6,651 nt of DNA from JAMXLO01 sp041487355 (GTDB taxonomy: Bacteria; Pseudomonadota; Alphaproteobacteria; Acetobacterales; Acetobacteraceae), in the NCBI GenBank assembly GCA_041487355.1, contig JBGPND010000252.1, forward strand, positions 1 to 6,651, in the 5' to 3' direction. The notes below the pieces were generated by a model. That model searched no databases, was not told the DNA's origin, and saw nothing but the letters and a program-made list of their open reading frames with translations. Within the stretch, counting starts at the first letter, position 1; each line of letters opens with the position of its first letter. The translations under genes were made by a program, and so were the position numbers. Of the stretch, positions 1-5,539 are shown in pieces.

Positions 1-58
1 GAGGGAGCGGCGACAAGTGTCAGCAGCAACGGCGGTTGGTATAAACTGGGTATCAGCA

Positions 59-754
59 GGGTTCCATTACCTCGTTGCGCAGGACCACCTTGCTTGGCGT
101 GACCGCAAGATCGCGTCAGACCAGCAGCCCTTCATGGGCAGAAGGGCGGCCACTCATCGCCTCCTGCAGGTCGGAGAGAAAGTTGACGTAGCCGTCGCGC
201 AGGCTGCGGCCGCCGGTCGCAAGCGTGGCTTCGATCACTTCGGGGTTCAGCCAGGGGATGTTCGACGGTGAGAACACGTCCACCCATTGCCTTGTGGCGA
301 AGGAAACGATTTGTCCGTTCGCCTGGCCGACGCCTTCCGGTGGGCGCGCGAATTCAGTCCACCATTCCTCAGCAAGAAGAAACGCTTGGCAGATCCGGTT
401 GAAGGGCGGGTTCGGCCAGGACGGATTGGCAAAGCGGTGGTCCGTTGGCGGCGGGTTGATCGTCGCCTTGCCGAGCGCGACCTCCGCCAGACGCTGCCAT
501 TGGGTGATCGCCAGACGGGCGACGTGGCTGCAGCGGACCGGGGTGTTGGCGAGATGCAGCGCCCAATCCGTCAGAGCGAGAATCTGACCGACCGGGGAAG
601 CCCGAAGCTGGCGCGCCCCTGTTGCGGCGTGGATCAGGTGATCGAGGCCTAGATAGGCGTCCAGGGTCCCGGACGAGCCCAATCGTGTGGACGTCCCAAG
701 CGCGGTCGTCTCGATCTGCCGCGACGTGGCTACCTGCGTGCGCGCGTCATCCAT
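59..754 (-). pseudogene. phaC: Class I polyhydroxyalkanoate synthase (PhaC), N-terminal remnant
   Basis: Read on the minus strand from ATG at 754, this encodes 212 residues before a TGA at 118-116. Residues about 29-73 (LDAYLGLDHL, ASPVGQILALTDWALHLANT) look like the short N-terminal PHB-synthase domain. Residues about 105-212 (HRFANPSWPNPPFNR, FATRQWVDVFSPSN, NPEVIEATLATGG) match the PhaC N-terminal region. Intact class I synthases run to about 560-600 residues and polymerise hydroxyacyl-CoA into storage granules through a Cys-Asp-His triad; none of that part is present. Reading through the stop gives RDLAVTPSKVVLRNEVME, the expected continuation, where intact proteins have G-R-D-L-A-V-T-P-G-K-V-V. 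The TGA therefore probably replaces a glycine codon. A second in-frame stop lies at 55-53, after which homology is only traceable by assuming small indels. A TTG six bases upstream (760) is an alternative start. The identity of the family is secure; the pseudogene call is inference from the multiple lesions. Confidence 0.8.
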
Positions 755-911
755 CGCCAATGTCTTCGGTCGCCGCGCACGGCATCGACCATGGGATGTC
801 TACCAGGGTTCCTGTCGAGCTCGGTTGATCTACGTCAATGCAGGCCAGGCGCTTCCAGTTTCCACTGCGCTGGCGGGCTAAACGTGCCGTGCCTAGAGAC
901 AGGGAAACGAC
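755..911. promoter_or_regulatory. Divergent intergenic region between the phaC relic and the CBS gene
   Basis: This 157-bp stretch separates two outward-facing genes and shows no convincing reading frame of its own. It holds the FNR/FixK-like palindrome at 825-838 and, just before the CBS gene, an AGGGA Shine-Dalgarno at 901-905. No strong sigma-70 -35/-10 pair is evident, which would fit a promoter that depends on an activator. If the palindrome sat at the classic -41.5 position for the rightward promoter, transcription would start near 873, with a weak -10 around 861-866. That placement is inference. Confidence 0.5.
825..838. promoter_or_regulatory. FNR/FixK/DNR-type binding site (TTGAT-CTAC-GTCAA)
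   Basis: The 14-bp sequence TTGATCTACGTCAA matches the CRP/FNR-superfamily consensus TTGAT-N4-ATCAA with a single departure (G for A at the first base of the right half-site). TTGA-N6-TCAA is fully conserved. FNR, FnrL, FixK and DNR proteins recognise this pattern and activate genes under low oxygen or in the presence of NO. The site is centred about 80 bp upstream of the CBS-protein start and about 77 bp from the phaC start, so it could serve either or both directions. The binding protein is not encoded in the window. Confidence 0.65.
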
Positions 912-1391
912 ATGACCATGGACGTCGGCAGCATCATGACGCGGGCGGTGATCACGGCCGGGCCAGACGACACCGTGAGGACTCTTGCTGCATTGTTCAC
1001 CAAGCACGGAATCAGCGCGGTGCCGGTCTGTGACAAGGACGGAACGCTGCTTGGCGTCATCAGTGAAGGTGACCTGATGCGCCCCTTCGGACAGGCCAAC
1101 AAGTTGCGACGTGATTGGTGGCTTGGCCTGCTCGCGGAGGGAACCGAGCTCGCGCCCGAGTTCCTGGACTACGTGCGGCTCGACAGCCGGCGCGCCCGGG
1201 ACCTGATGACCGCACCAGCCATTACCGCCACCGAGGACGCGTCGGTCAATGAGATCGCTGACCTGTTACAACGTCATCGCATCAAGCGGGTACCGATCGC
1301 CAAGGACGGCAAAGTGATCGGCATCGTCAGCCGCGCCGATCTCGTCCGGGCCGTGGCGCGGACGCCGGACGCGATGGTCAACTCAGACTGA
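912..1391 (+). CDS. Tandem CBS-domain protein
   Basis: This 159-residue soluble protein consists almost entirely of two CBS domains, at residues about 6-58 (VGSIMTRAVIT, ISAVPVCDKDGTLLGVISEGDL) and about 94-148 (ARDLMTAPAIT, HRIKRVPIAKDGKVIGIVSRADL). They are joined by a linker with RRDWWLGLLAEG. CBS pairs (Bateman modules) bind adenine nucleotides or similar ligands and act as energy-status sensors. There is no catalytic or transport domain fused, so the partner is unknown. The start at 912 is chosen because AGGGA (901-905) lies 6 nt upstream; ATG at 918 is an in-frame alternative. It lies directly upstream of the ATPase genes on the same strand, with a 61-bp gap containing a hairpin, and downstream of an FNR-like box. 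A regulatory link to the ATPase is inference. Members of this stand-alone family are often found in low-oxygen or stress gene clusters. Confidence 0.9.
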   Translation: MTMDVGSIMTRAVITAGPDDTVRTLAALFTKHGISAVPVCDKDGTLLGVISEGDLMRPFGQANKLRRDWWLGLLAEGTELAPEFLDYVRLDSRRARDLMTAPAITATEDASVNEIADLLQRHRIKRVPIAKDGKVIGIVSRADLVRAVARTPDAMVNSD

Positions 1392-1397
1392 GCCCGC

Positions 1398-1430
1398 GAC
1401 CGGACCGAAGTGCCGATTTCGCGTCCGGTC
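1398..1430 (+). other. Stem-loop between the CBS gene and atpD
   Basis: GACCGGACCGAA (1398-1409) pairs with TTCG (1418-1421) and GTCCGGTC (1423-1430). This gives a 12-bp stem with one bulged C at 1422 and an 8-nt loop. No T-run follows, so it is not a canonical intrinsic terminator. It lies just after the CBS stop codon and ends 11 nt before the atpD Shine-Dalgarno. It could attenuate, act as a processing or 3'-end stabilising element for the CBS message, or be a leaky terminator that sets a different expression level for the ATPase genes. Confidence 0.5.
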
Positions 1431-1452
1431 TCGCAGCGGCCAGGTAGCAGCC

Positions 1453-2883
1453 ATGCCGCAGGCTGATTTCGTATCACCTCATGCCACCATCACCGCGGTC
1501 CGCGGGGCGGTCGTCGATGTGACGTTTCCGCACGGACCGTTGCCTCAGATCAACGAGGCGCTCCGGATTGAATGGGATCGGCATGGTGAGCTGCTCGCCG
1601 AGGTGCAGAGTCATCTTGATGCACACACCGTGCGAGCGATCGCATTGCAGGCGACCGCCGGGCTGTCACGCGGGACCAGGGTGACCGCGACAGCTGCACC
1701 GATCACTGTGCCTGTCGGCGCGCAAGTGCTTGGGCGGCTGCTCGACGTCATCGGCGAAATCCGCGATGGCGGAGCTCCCTTGCCGGCCAATACACCGCGT
1801 TGGCCGATCCATCGTGCACCGCCGAAACTGGCGCAGCAGACGGCGGCGACCGCGATGTTCGAGACCGGCATCAAGGTGCTGGACCTGCTGATGCCGCTCG
1901 CGCAGGGCGGCAAGGCCGCGATGTTCGGCGGTGCCGGCGTGGGCAAGACGGTCCTGGTGATGGAGCTGATCCATGCCATGGTGACACGATACCAGGGCAT
2001 TTCCGTCTTCGCCGGCATCGGTGAGCGGTCCAGGGAGGGGCACGAGCTGCTGACCGACATGCGCGCCTCCGGCGTGCTCGAACGCACTGTTCTCGTCTAT
2101 GGCCAGATGAACGAGCCGCCAGGCGCTCGCTGGCGCGTTGGACTGACCGCTCTCACCATGGCCGAGTTCTTCCGCGACCATGAGCACCGGAACGTCTTGC
2201 TGCTGATGGACAACGTGTTTCGCTTCGTGCAGGCCGGCAGCGAAGTTTCCGGATTATTGGGACGGTCGCCGTCACGCGTGGGCTATCAGCCGACACTGGC
2301 CACGGAAGTTGCGGCATTGCAGGAACGCATCGCGTCGGTGGCGGGCGCCGCGATCACCGCCATCGAGGCGGTCTATGTGCCCGCGGACGACTTCACCGAT
2401 CCGGCGGTGACCGCCATCTCCAGCCATCTGGACAGCGTGATCGTGCTGTCACGCGCGATGGCCGCCGAGGGGATCTATCCGGCGGTCGATCCGCTTGCCT
2501 CCTCGTCTATTCTGCTCGATCCGCTGGTGGTGGGCGCCGAGCATTACGTGCTGGCAGAGCGGGTGCGCGAGACGATTGCGCACTATCGGGAGCTGCAGGA
2601 TGTGATCTCGCTGCTCGGCGTCGAGGAGCTCGGTGCGCAGGATCGTTTGCTGGTCGCGCGGGCACGGCGGCTGCAGCGATTTCTGACCCAGCCCTTCACC
2701 GTCACCGAGGCGTTCACCGGGACCGACGGCCGATCCGTAAGACTTGCGGATACATTGGCGGGCTGTCGCGCTATCCTTGACGGTGAGACCGATGAGTGGG
2801 CGGAGAGTTCGCTCTACATGATCGGCAGTATCGAGGAAGCGCGGCAAAAGGAGCGCGGCCGCGAACGCGCCGCTGCACCATGA
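1453..2883 (+). CDS. atpD: N-type (alternate) F1-ATPase subunit beta, AtpD
   Basis: Catalytic subunit of the rotary ATPase, 476 residues, close to the usual 460-480. Visible motifs are Walker A GGAGVGKT (159-166), the GERSREG segment with the catalytic glutamate E191, Walker B LLLMDN ending near D253, NEPPGAR (220-226), GYQPTLATE (277-285) and the ATPase alpha/beta signature PAVDPLASSS (343-352). Residues about 10-85 form the N-terminal beta-barrel. The segment that is DELSEED in most beta subunits, which contacts gamma and epsilon, reads EELGAQD (391-397) here. ATG at 1453 is chosen because AGGT (1442-1445) lies 7 nt upstream and the protein starts at the normal beta N-terminus. Being first in the operon, directly followed by atpC, is typical of N-ATPases; in standard F-ATPase operons beta comes after gamma. 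Three active-site motifs are intact, so the enzyme should be functional. Confidence 0.97.
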   Translation: MPQADFVSPHATITAVRGAVVDVTFPHGPLPQINEALRIEWDRHGELLAEVQSHLDAHTVRAIALQATAGLSRGTRVTATAAPITVPVGAQVLGRLLDVIGEIRDGGAPLPANTPRWPIHRAPPKLAQQTAATAMFETGIKVLDLLMPLAQGGKAAMFGGAGVGKTVLVMELIHAMVTRYQGISVFAGIGERSREGHELLTDMRASGVLERTVLVYGQMNEPPGARWRVGLTALTMAEFFRDHEHRNVLLLMDNVFRFVQAGSEVSGLLGRSPSRVGYQPTLATEVAALQERIASVAGAAITAIEAVYVPADDFTDPAVTAISSHLDSVIVLSRAMAAEGIYPAVDPLASSSILLDPLVVGAEHYVLAERVRETIAHYRELQDVISLLGVEELGAQDRLLVARARRLQRFLTQPFTVTEAFTGTDGRSVRLADTLAGCRAILDGETDEWAESSLYMIGSIEEARQKERGRERAAAP

Positions 2884-3296
2884 GGCTGCTGATCTCCGAT
2901 CCGACGAACGTGGTGGTGGACCATGCGGATGTGGTGTCGGTCCGTGCGGAGGATGAAAGCGGCAGCTTCGGCATCCTGCCTGGGCATGCTGATCTGCTGA
3001 CCGTGCTGACACCATCCGTCGTGGCGTGGCGCCATGCCGACGGGCGCGTGGACTGGTGCGCGGTGCGCCGTGGCGTGCTGACGGTGCGCGGCGGCAAGGA
3101 GGTGGCGATTGCCACAAGGCAGGCGCAGCTAGGCGATGACCTCGATGAGCTCGAGCATGCCGTGGTTGCACGGTTTCGCACTGAGGCTGACGCTGAGCGC
3201 GTCGCGCGGGTTGCCGCCACGCGGCTGCACATGCAGGCGATTCGGCAGATCGTGCGAGCATTGCGGCCCGGCCAACGGCCGGAGATCGCCCAGTGA
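2880..3296 (+). CDS. atpC: N-type F1-ATPase subunit epsilon, AtpC
   Basis: This 138-residue protein is the central-stalk epsilon subunit, which joins gamma to the c-ring and can restrain ATP hydrolysis. Residues 1-83 form the beta-sandwich with the family motif GSFGILPGHADLLTVL (28-43); residues about 88-128 are predicted as the C-terminal helical hairpin. The ATG at 2880 overlaps the atpD stop by 4 bp (ATGA). It is preferred over the open frame that extends upstream to 2796, because homology begins at MRLLISDPTN and the coupling pattern repeats along the operon. No clear Shine-Dalgarno is visible, so translation probably relies on ribosomes ending atpD. The ATP-binding motif I/L-D-x-x-R-A known in some bacterial epsilons appears as LDELEH (88-93), lacking the arginine, which suggests no tight ATP sensing by this route. 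Confidence 0.93.
   Translation: MRLLISDPTNVVVDHADVVSVRAEDESGSFGILPGHADLLTVLTPSVVAWRHADGRVDWCAVRRGVLTVRGGKEVAIATRQAQLGDDLDELEHAVVARFRTEADAERVARVAATRLHMQAIRQIVRALRPGQRPEIAQ
3268..3284 (+). promoter_or_regulatory. atpQ ribosome binding site with overlapping hairpin
   Basis: GGAG at 3281-3284 lies 8 nt before the GTG at 3293 and decides the atpQ start. CCGGCC (3268-3273) and GGCCGG (3277-3282) form a perfect 6-bp hairpin with an AAC loop, and its right arm covers the first two bases of the Shine-Dalgarno. A ribosome finishing atpC would open it, so it may enforce translational coupling. GC-rich DNA produces such short stems by chance. Confidence 0.4.
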
Positions 3297-3568
3297 CAGA
3301 AGAGCCCGATGGTCTGTTGCACTCGGTCCGGGCACGCCGTGACCGCCGGAAACGTTGGCTGCGCGAGGGTGAGCCATCCTTGGGTCGTCATCTGGCGCAG
3401 GTGGGCGTGCTGGGTTGGACGATTGTCGTGCCGGCGCTGATCGGCATCTTTGTCGGCCGTTGGCTCGATCGTCGGTTCGCGACCGGCATCTTCTGGACCG
3501 GGCCGCTGCTGATGTTGGGCGTGGCACTCGGCTGCTGGTCGGCCTGGAAATGGATGCAGGGCAAATGA
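3293..3568 (+). CDS. atpQ: N-ATPase subunit AtpQ (AtpI/gene-1-like membrane protein)
   Basis: This 91-residue protein has a basic, charged N-terminus (residues 10-25, RARRDRRKRWLR) followed by two membrane segments at about 36-57 and 65-86. The segment GIFVGRWLDRRFATGIFW and the closing GCWSAWKWM are typical of the 'F0F1-ATPase gene 1' family in alternate ATPase operons, distantly related to AtpI/AtpZ. Its role is not settled; proposals for AtpQ are Mg2+ or Ca2+ handling or a chaperone function for the complex. The start is GTG at 3293, overlapping the atpC stop as GTGA and supported by GGAG 8 nt upstream. Its position between atpC and atpR is diagnostic of an N-ATPase operon. Confidence 0.88.
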   Translation: MTEEPDGLLHSVRARRDRRKRWLREGEPSLGRHLAQVGVLGWTIVVPALIGIFVGRWLDRRFATGIFWTGPLLMLGVALGCWSAWKWMQGK

Positions 3569-3834
3569 CCATGCTCACAGCAGCGATCTTCCTGTCACTT
3601 GGGTTCACGGCGGGGACACTGTTTTTTGCGCTGCTGCGTTGGAACACGTCGCTCTACCTGCGGGGTGGCACCTTGGCCTTCGCGGTGGCCCTCCAGGGGG
3701 TTCGCGTCGCTTCTCTGGGCGGGCTGCTTGTGCTGACCGCATTGCATGGAGCGTTGCCGCTGCTGTTGACCGCTCTGGGATTGCTGATCGCCCGTCCGGT
3801 TGTCCTGCGTTGCATGACTTGTGGTGCGGCATGA
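3565..3834 (+). CDS. atpR: N-ATPase subunit AtpR
   Basis: This 89-residue, highly hydrophobic protein has three predicted membrane helices (about 3-24, 36-58 and 61-80). Arginines lie in or next to the membrane: R25 (in LLRWNTSLYL), R33, R47 and R77. AtpR is found only in N-type ATPase operons. It has been proposed that its membrane arginines interact with c-subunit carboxylates during assembly or ion loading; this has not been proven. ATG at 3565 overlaps the atpQ stop by 4 bp. AGGG at 3558-3561 sits only 3 nt before it but 9 nt before a second in-frame ATG at 3571, so the true start may be the third residue. The open frame extends upstream to 3415, but that part is the out-of-frame shadow of atpQ. 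Confidence 0.88.
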   Translation: MTMLTAAIFLSLGFTAGTLFFALLRWNTSLYLRGGTLAFAVALQGVRVASLGGLLVLTALHGALPLLLTALGLLIARPVVLRCMTCGAA

Positions 3835-4526
3835 CCGGCTCGCCGCTCGCTCTCAGCGTTGTCTTTACGCTTGGCCCGGTCCCGGTCACGACGCCCGTCG
3901 TGGCGACCTGGGGTATCATGTTGCTGCTCGCCGGCGGTAGCTGGCTCGTCACGCGCCGGCTGTCGCTGCATCCCTCAGGCCGCCAGGCAGCGTTGGAACT
4001 GCTGGTGGAGACAATCGCCACGCAGATCCGCGATACCATGAGCACCGAACCAGCCCCCTACCTGCCGCTGATCGGGACGCTGTTCCTCTTCATCTTCACG
4101 GCCAACTGGTCATCCCTCGTACCGGGCGTCGAACCGCCGACCGCGCACCTCGAGACCGACGCGGCGCTCGCGCTGATCGTGTTCCTGGCGACGGTCTGGT
4201 TCGGCATCCGCTCACGCGGGGTGCGCGGTTTCCTGGCGACCTTCGCCGAGCCCACCGTCATCATGATCCCGCTCAACCTGATCGAGACGGTGACCCGCAC
4301 GTTCTCGCTCGTGGTCCGCCTGTTCGGGAATGTAATGAGTGGCGTGTTCGTCATCGGCATCGTGCTGTCCCTGGTCGGATTGCTGGTGCCGATCCCACTG
4401 ATGGCCCTTGAGCTGCTGACCGGTGCTGTGCAGGCCTACATCTTCGGCGTGCTCGCCATGGTCTTCATCGGCGGCGCCATCAGGGCGCATGAGCCGGACA
4501 GCAGGAACGGAGAGGCGAAACCATGA
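3831..4526 (+). CDS. atpB: N-type Fo-ATPase subunit a, AtpB
   Basis: Stator ion-channel subunit, 231 residues, within the range for N-type a subunits and shorter than the E. coli protein (271). It is strongly hydrophobic, with about five membrane segments. The essential arginine of the half-channel (equivalent to E. coli R210) is R163 in SLVVRLFGNVMSG. The following helix carries E194 and Q201 in LELLTGAVQAYIFGVLAMVF, which matches the conserved QA-IF signature of subunit a. FLFIFTANWSSLVPG (85-99) is the usual early motif. ATG at 3831 overlaps the atpR stop by 4 bp and gives the expected N-terminus; the frame stays open to 3639 only as a shadow of atpR. The protein works with the AtpE ring to carry ions through the membrane. 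Confidence 0.95.
   Translation: MTGSPLALSVVFTLGPVPVTTPVVATWGIMLLLAGGSWLVTRRLSLHPSGRQAALELLVETIATQIRDTMSTEPAPYLPLIGTLFLFIFTANWSSLVPGVEPPTAHLETDAALALIVFLATVWFGIRSRGVRGFLATFAEPTVIMIPLNLIETVTRTFSLVVRLFGNVMSGVFVIGIVLSLVGLLVPIPLMALELLTGAVQAYIFGVLAMVFIGGAIRAHEPDSRNGEAKP
4509..4515 (+). promoter_or_regulatory. Strong Shine-Dalgarno of atpE
   Basis: GGAGAGG lies 7 nt before the atpE ATG, the best ribosome binding site in the operon. The c subunit is needed in many copies per complex, so stronger initiation here than at the other, merely coupled, starts makes sense. The link to stoichiometry is inference. Confidence 0.6.
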
Positions 4527-4768
4527 ACCTGATCCAGATCGCCAGCATCCTGGGCGCGGCGCTTGCCGTGTCATTTGGTGCGATCGGCCCGGCGCTCGGC
4601 GAGGGACGCGCGGTCGCGGCGGCGATGGATGCGATCGCGCGTCAGCCGGAAGCGGCAAACACGCTGTCCCGCACGCTGTTTGTCGGGCTCGCGATGATCG
4701 AGACCATGGCGATCTATTGCCTGGTGATCGCACTGCTGCTGCTGTTCGCCAATCCCTTCGTGCATTGA
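4523..4768 (+). CDS. atpE: N-type Fo-ATPase subunit c (rotor ring), AtpE
   Basis: This 81-residue hairpin protein has helices at about 3-38 and 47-75, joined by the conserved polar loop ARQPEA (39-44) that contacts F1. The ion-carrying carboxylate is E60 in helix 2 (MIETMAIY). Helix 1 reads GPALGEGR, placing a second glutamate, E27, where sodium-type rings such as Ilyobacter have glutamine (Q32). T61 and Y65 match positions of the sodium-site S66 and Y70, but the T67-equivalent is M62 and the V63-equivalent is M58. Two-carboxylate c subunits are known in N-type and some sodium-type rings, and one studied N-type ring from Burkholderia is proton-specific, so ion choice cannot be read off here. 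ATG at 4523 overlaps the atpB stop and has a strong Shine-Dalgarno. Confidence 0.95.
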   Translation: MNLIQIASILGAALAVSFGAIGPALGEGRAVAAAMDAIARQPEAANTLSRTLFVGLAMIETMAIYCLVIALLLLFANPFVH

Positions 4769-4771
4769 GCC

Positions 4772-5539
4772 ATGCACATCGACTGGTGGACGCTGGCGCT
4801 GCAGACGGTCAACGTCCTTGTCCTGGTCTGGCTGCTCGCTCGCTTTCTGTTTCGTCCAGTCAGGACCATCATTGCCGAACGCCACGCAGCCGCCGAGAAG
4901 CTGCTGTCCGACGCTGCCGCGGTGCGTGCACGGGCGGAGACCGACGCAGCAGAGATTCAGCGTCGTTTACAGGGTGTCTCCGCCGAGGCGGAGCGCATAC
5001 TCACTGAGGCGCGGGCCCATGCCGAGGCAGAGCGGGCGAAGCTGCTGCAACAGGCCGCCGAGACGGTGTCCCACACGCATGATGAGGCAAAGGCCGCCAT
5101 CGAAAATGACCGCCTGACCATGGAGCGCGCACTGCGGCAACGGACCGGCGACCTTGCGATCGCCATAGCACGTCGGCTACTGCAGCGGCTGCCGGCGAGG
5201 ACGGCCACGGTGGCACTGCTCGAAGCGCTTACGGCGGCGGTTACCGAGCTCCCCGGGGAGGAGCGTCGCAATCTGGCTGCTGCTGGAGGCCCGCTCGATA
5301 TTGTCACCGCCGTGCCGCTGGATGAGCGTCAGCAGACGGAATGCCGGAACATGATGGGCCGGGTACTTGGCCGAGCGCCAACTCTGGTCTTCCGGACGGA
5401 TCCCAAGCTGATCGCCGGGGTAGAGCTGCACACGGCGCAGATGTTGATCCGCAATAGCTGGCAAGCCGATCTGGAGCACATCGCCGGCGAATTGCGCCAG
5501 GACGAACAGCATGACGCTGGATCCGAACACCTGGTTTGA
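4772..5539 (+). CDS. atpF: N-type Fo-ATPase subunit b with delta-like C-terminus, AtpF
   Basis: Peripheral-stalk subunit, 255 residues against about 156 for standard b subunits. One N-terminal membrane helix (about 8-27, NVLVLVWLLARFLFRPV at its end) is followed by a long, Ala/Glu/Arg-rich coiled coil (about 31-130). A globular C-terminal part follows (about 140-240), ending in PTLVFRTDPKLIAGVEL and RNSWQADLEHIAGEL. That stretch resembles the end of the delta subunit, where D-P-x-L-I-x-G is conserved. The length and the lack of an atpH gene fit the 'alternate F0 subunit B' family, in which this protein probably does the work of both b and delta. The ATG lies 3 nt after the atpE stop, and its last 29 bp overlap atpA. 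Confidence 0.92.
   Translation: MHIDWWTLALQTVNVLVLVWLLARFLFRPVRTIIAERHAAAEKLLSDAAAVRARAETDAAEIQRRLQGVSAEAERILTEARAHAEAERAKLLQQAAETVSHTHDEAKAAIENDRLTMERALRQRTGDLAIAIARRLLQRLPARTATVALLEALTAAVTELPGEERRNLAAAGGPLDIVTAVPLDERQQTECRNMMGRVLGRAPTLVFRTDPKLIAGVELHTAQMLIRNSWQADLEHIAGELRQDEQHDAGSEHLV

Noticed and set aside
17..271. Plus-strand frame of 84 codons at the left edge
   Set aside because: It runs antisense to the phaC relic, has no recognisable domain and no ribosome binding site stands out.
845..873. Imperfect inverted repeat CCAGGCGC / GCGCTGG downstream of the FNR-like box
   Set aside because: Only seven pairs with a bulge and a 14-nt loop in GC-rich DNA; not distinguishable from chance.
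1398..1430. Intrinsic terminator separating the CBS gene from the ATPase operon
   Set aside because: The stem is strong but no run of T follows, so a rho-independent terminator cannot be claimed; kept only as a stem-loop.
2796..2879. Possible N-terminal extension of AtpC
   Set aside because: It overlaps the end of atpD in another frame and precedes the conserved epsilon N-terminus; the overlapping ATG at 2880 is the better start.
2449..3261. Long open frame (270 codons) on the minus strand opposite atpD/atpC
   Set aside because: It lies antisense to two well-conserved genes, is Arg/Ala/Pro-rich low-complexity in translation and shows no recognisable domain; long shadow frames are usual at this GC content.
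3639..3830. Possible 64-residue N-terminal extension of AtpB
   Set aside because: The extension is the out-of-frame shadow of atpR; the ATG at 3831 gives the family N-terminus and the same 4-bp overlap as neighbouring genes.
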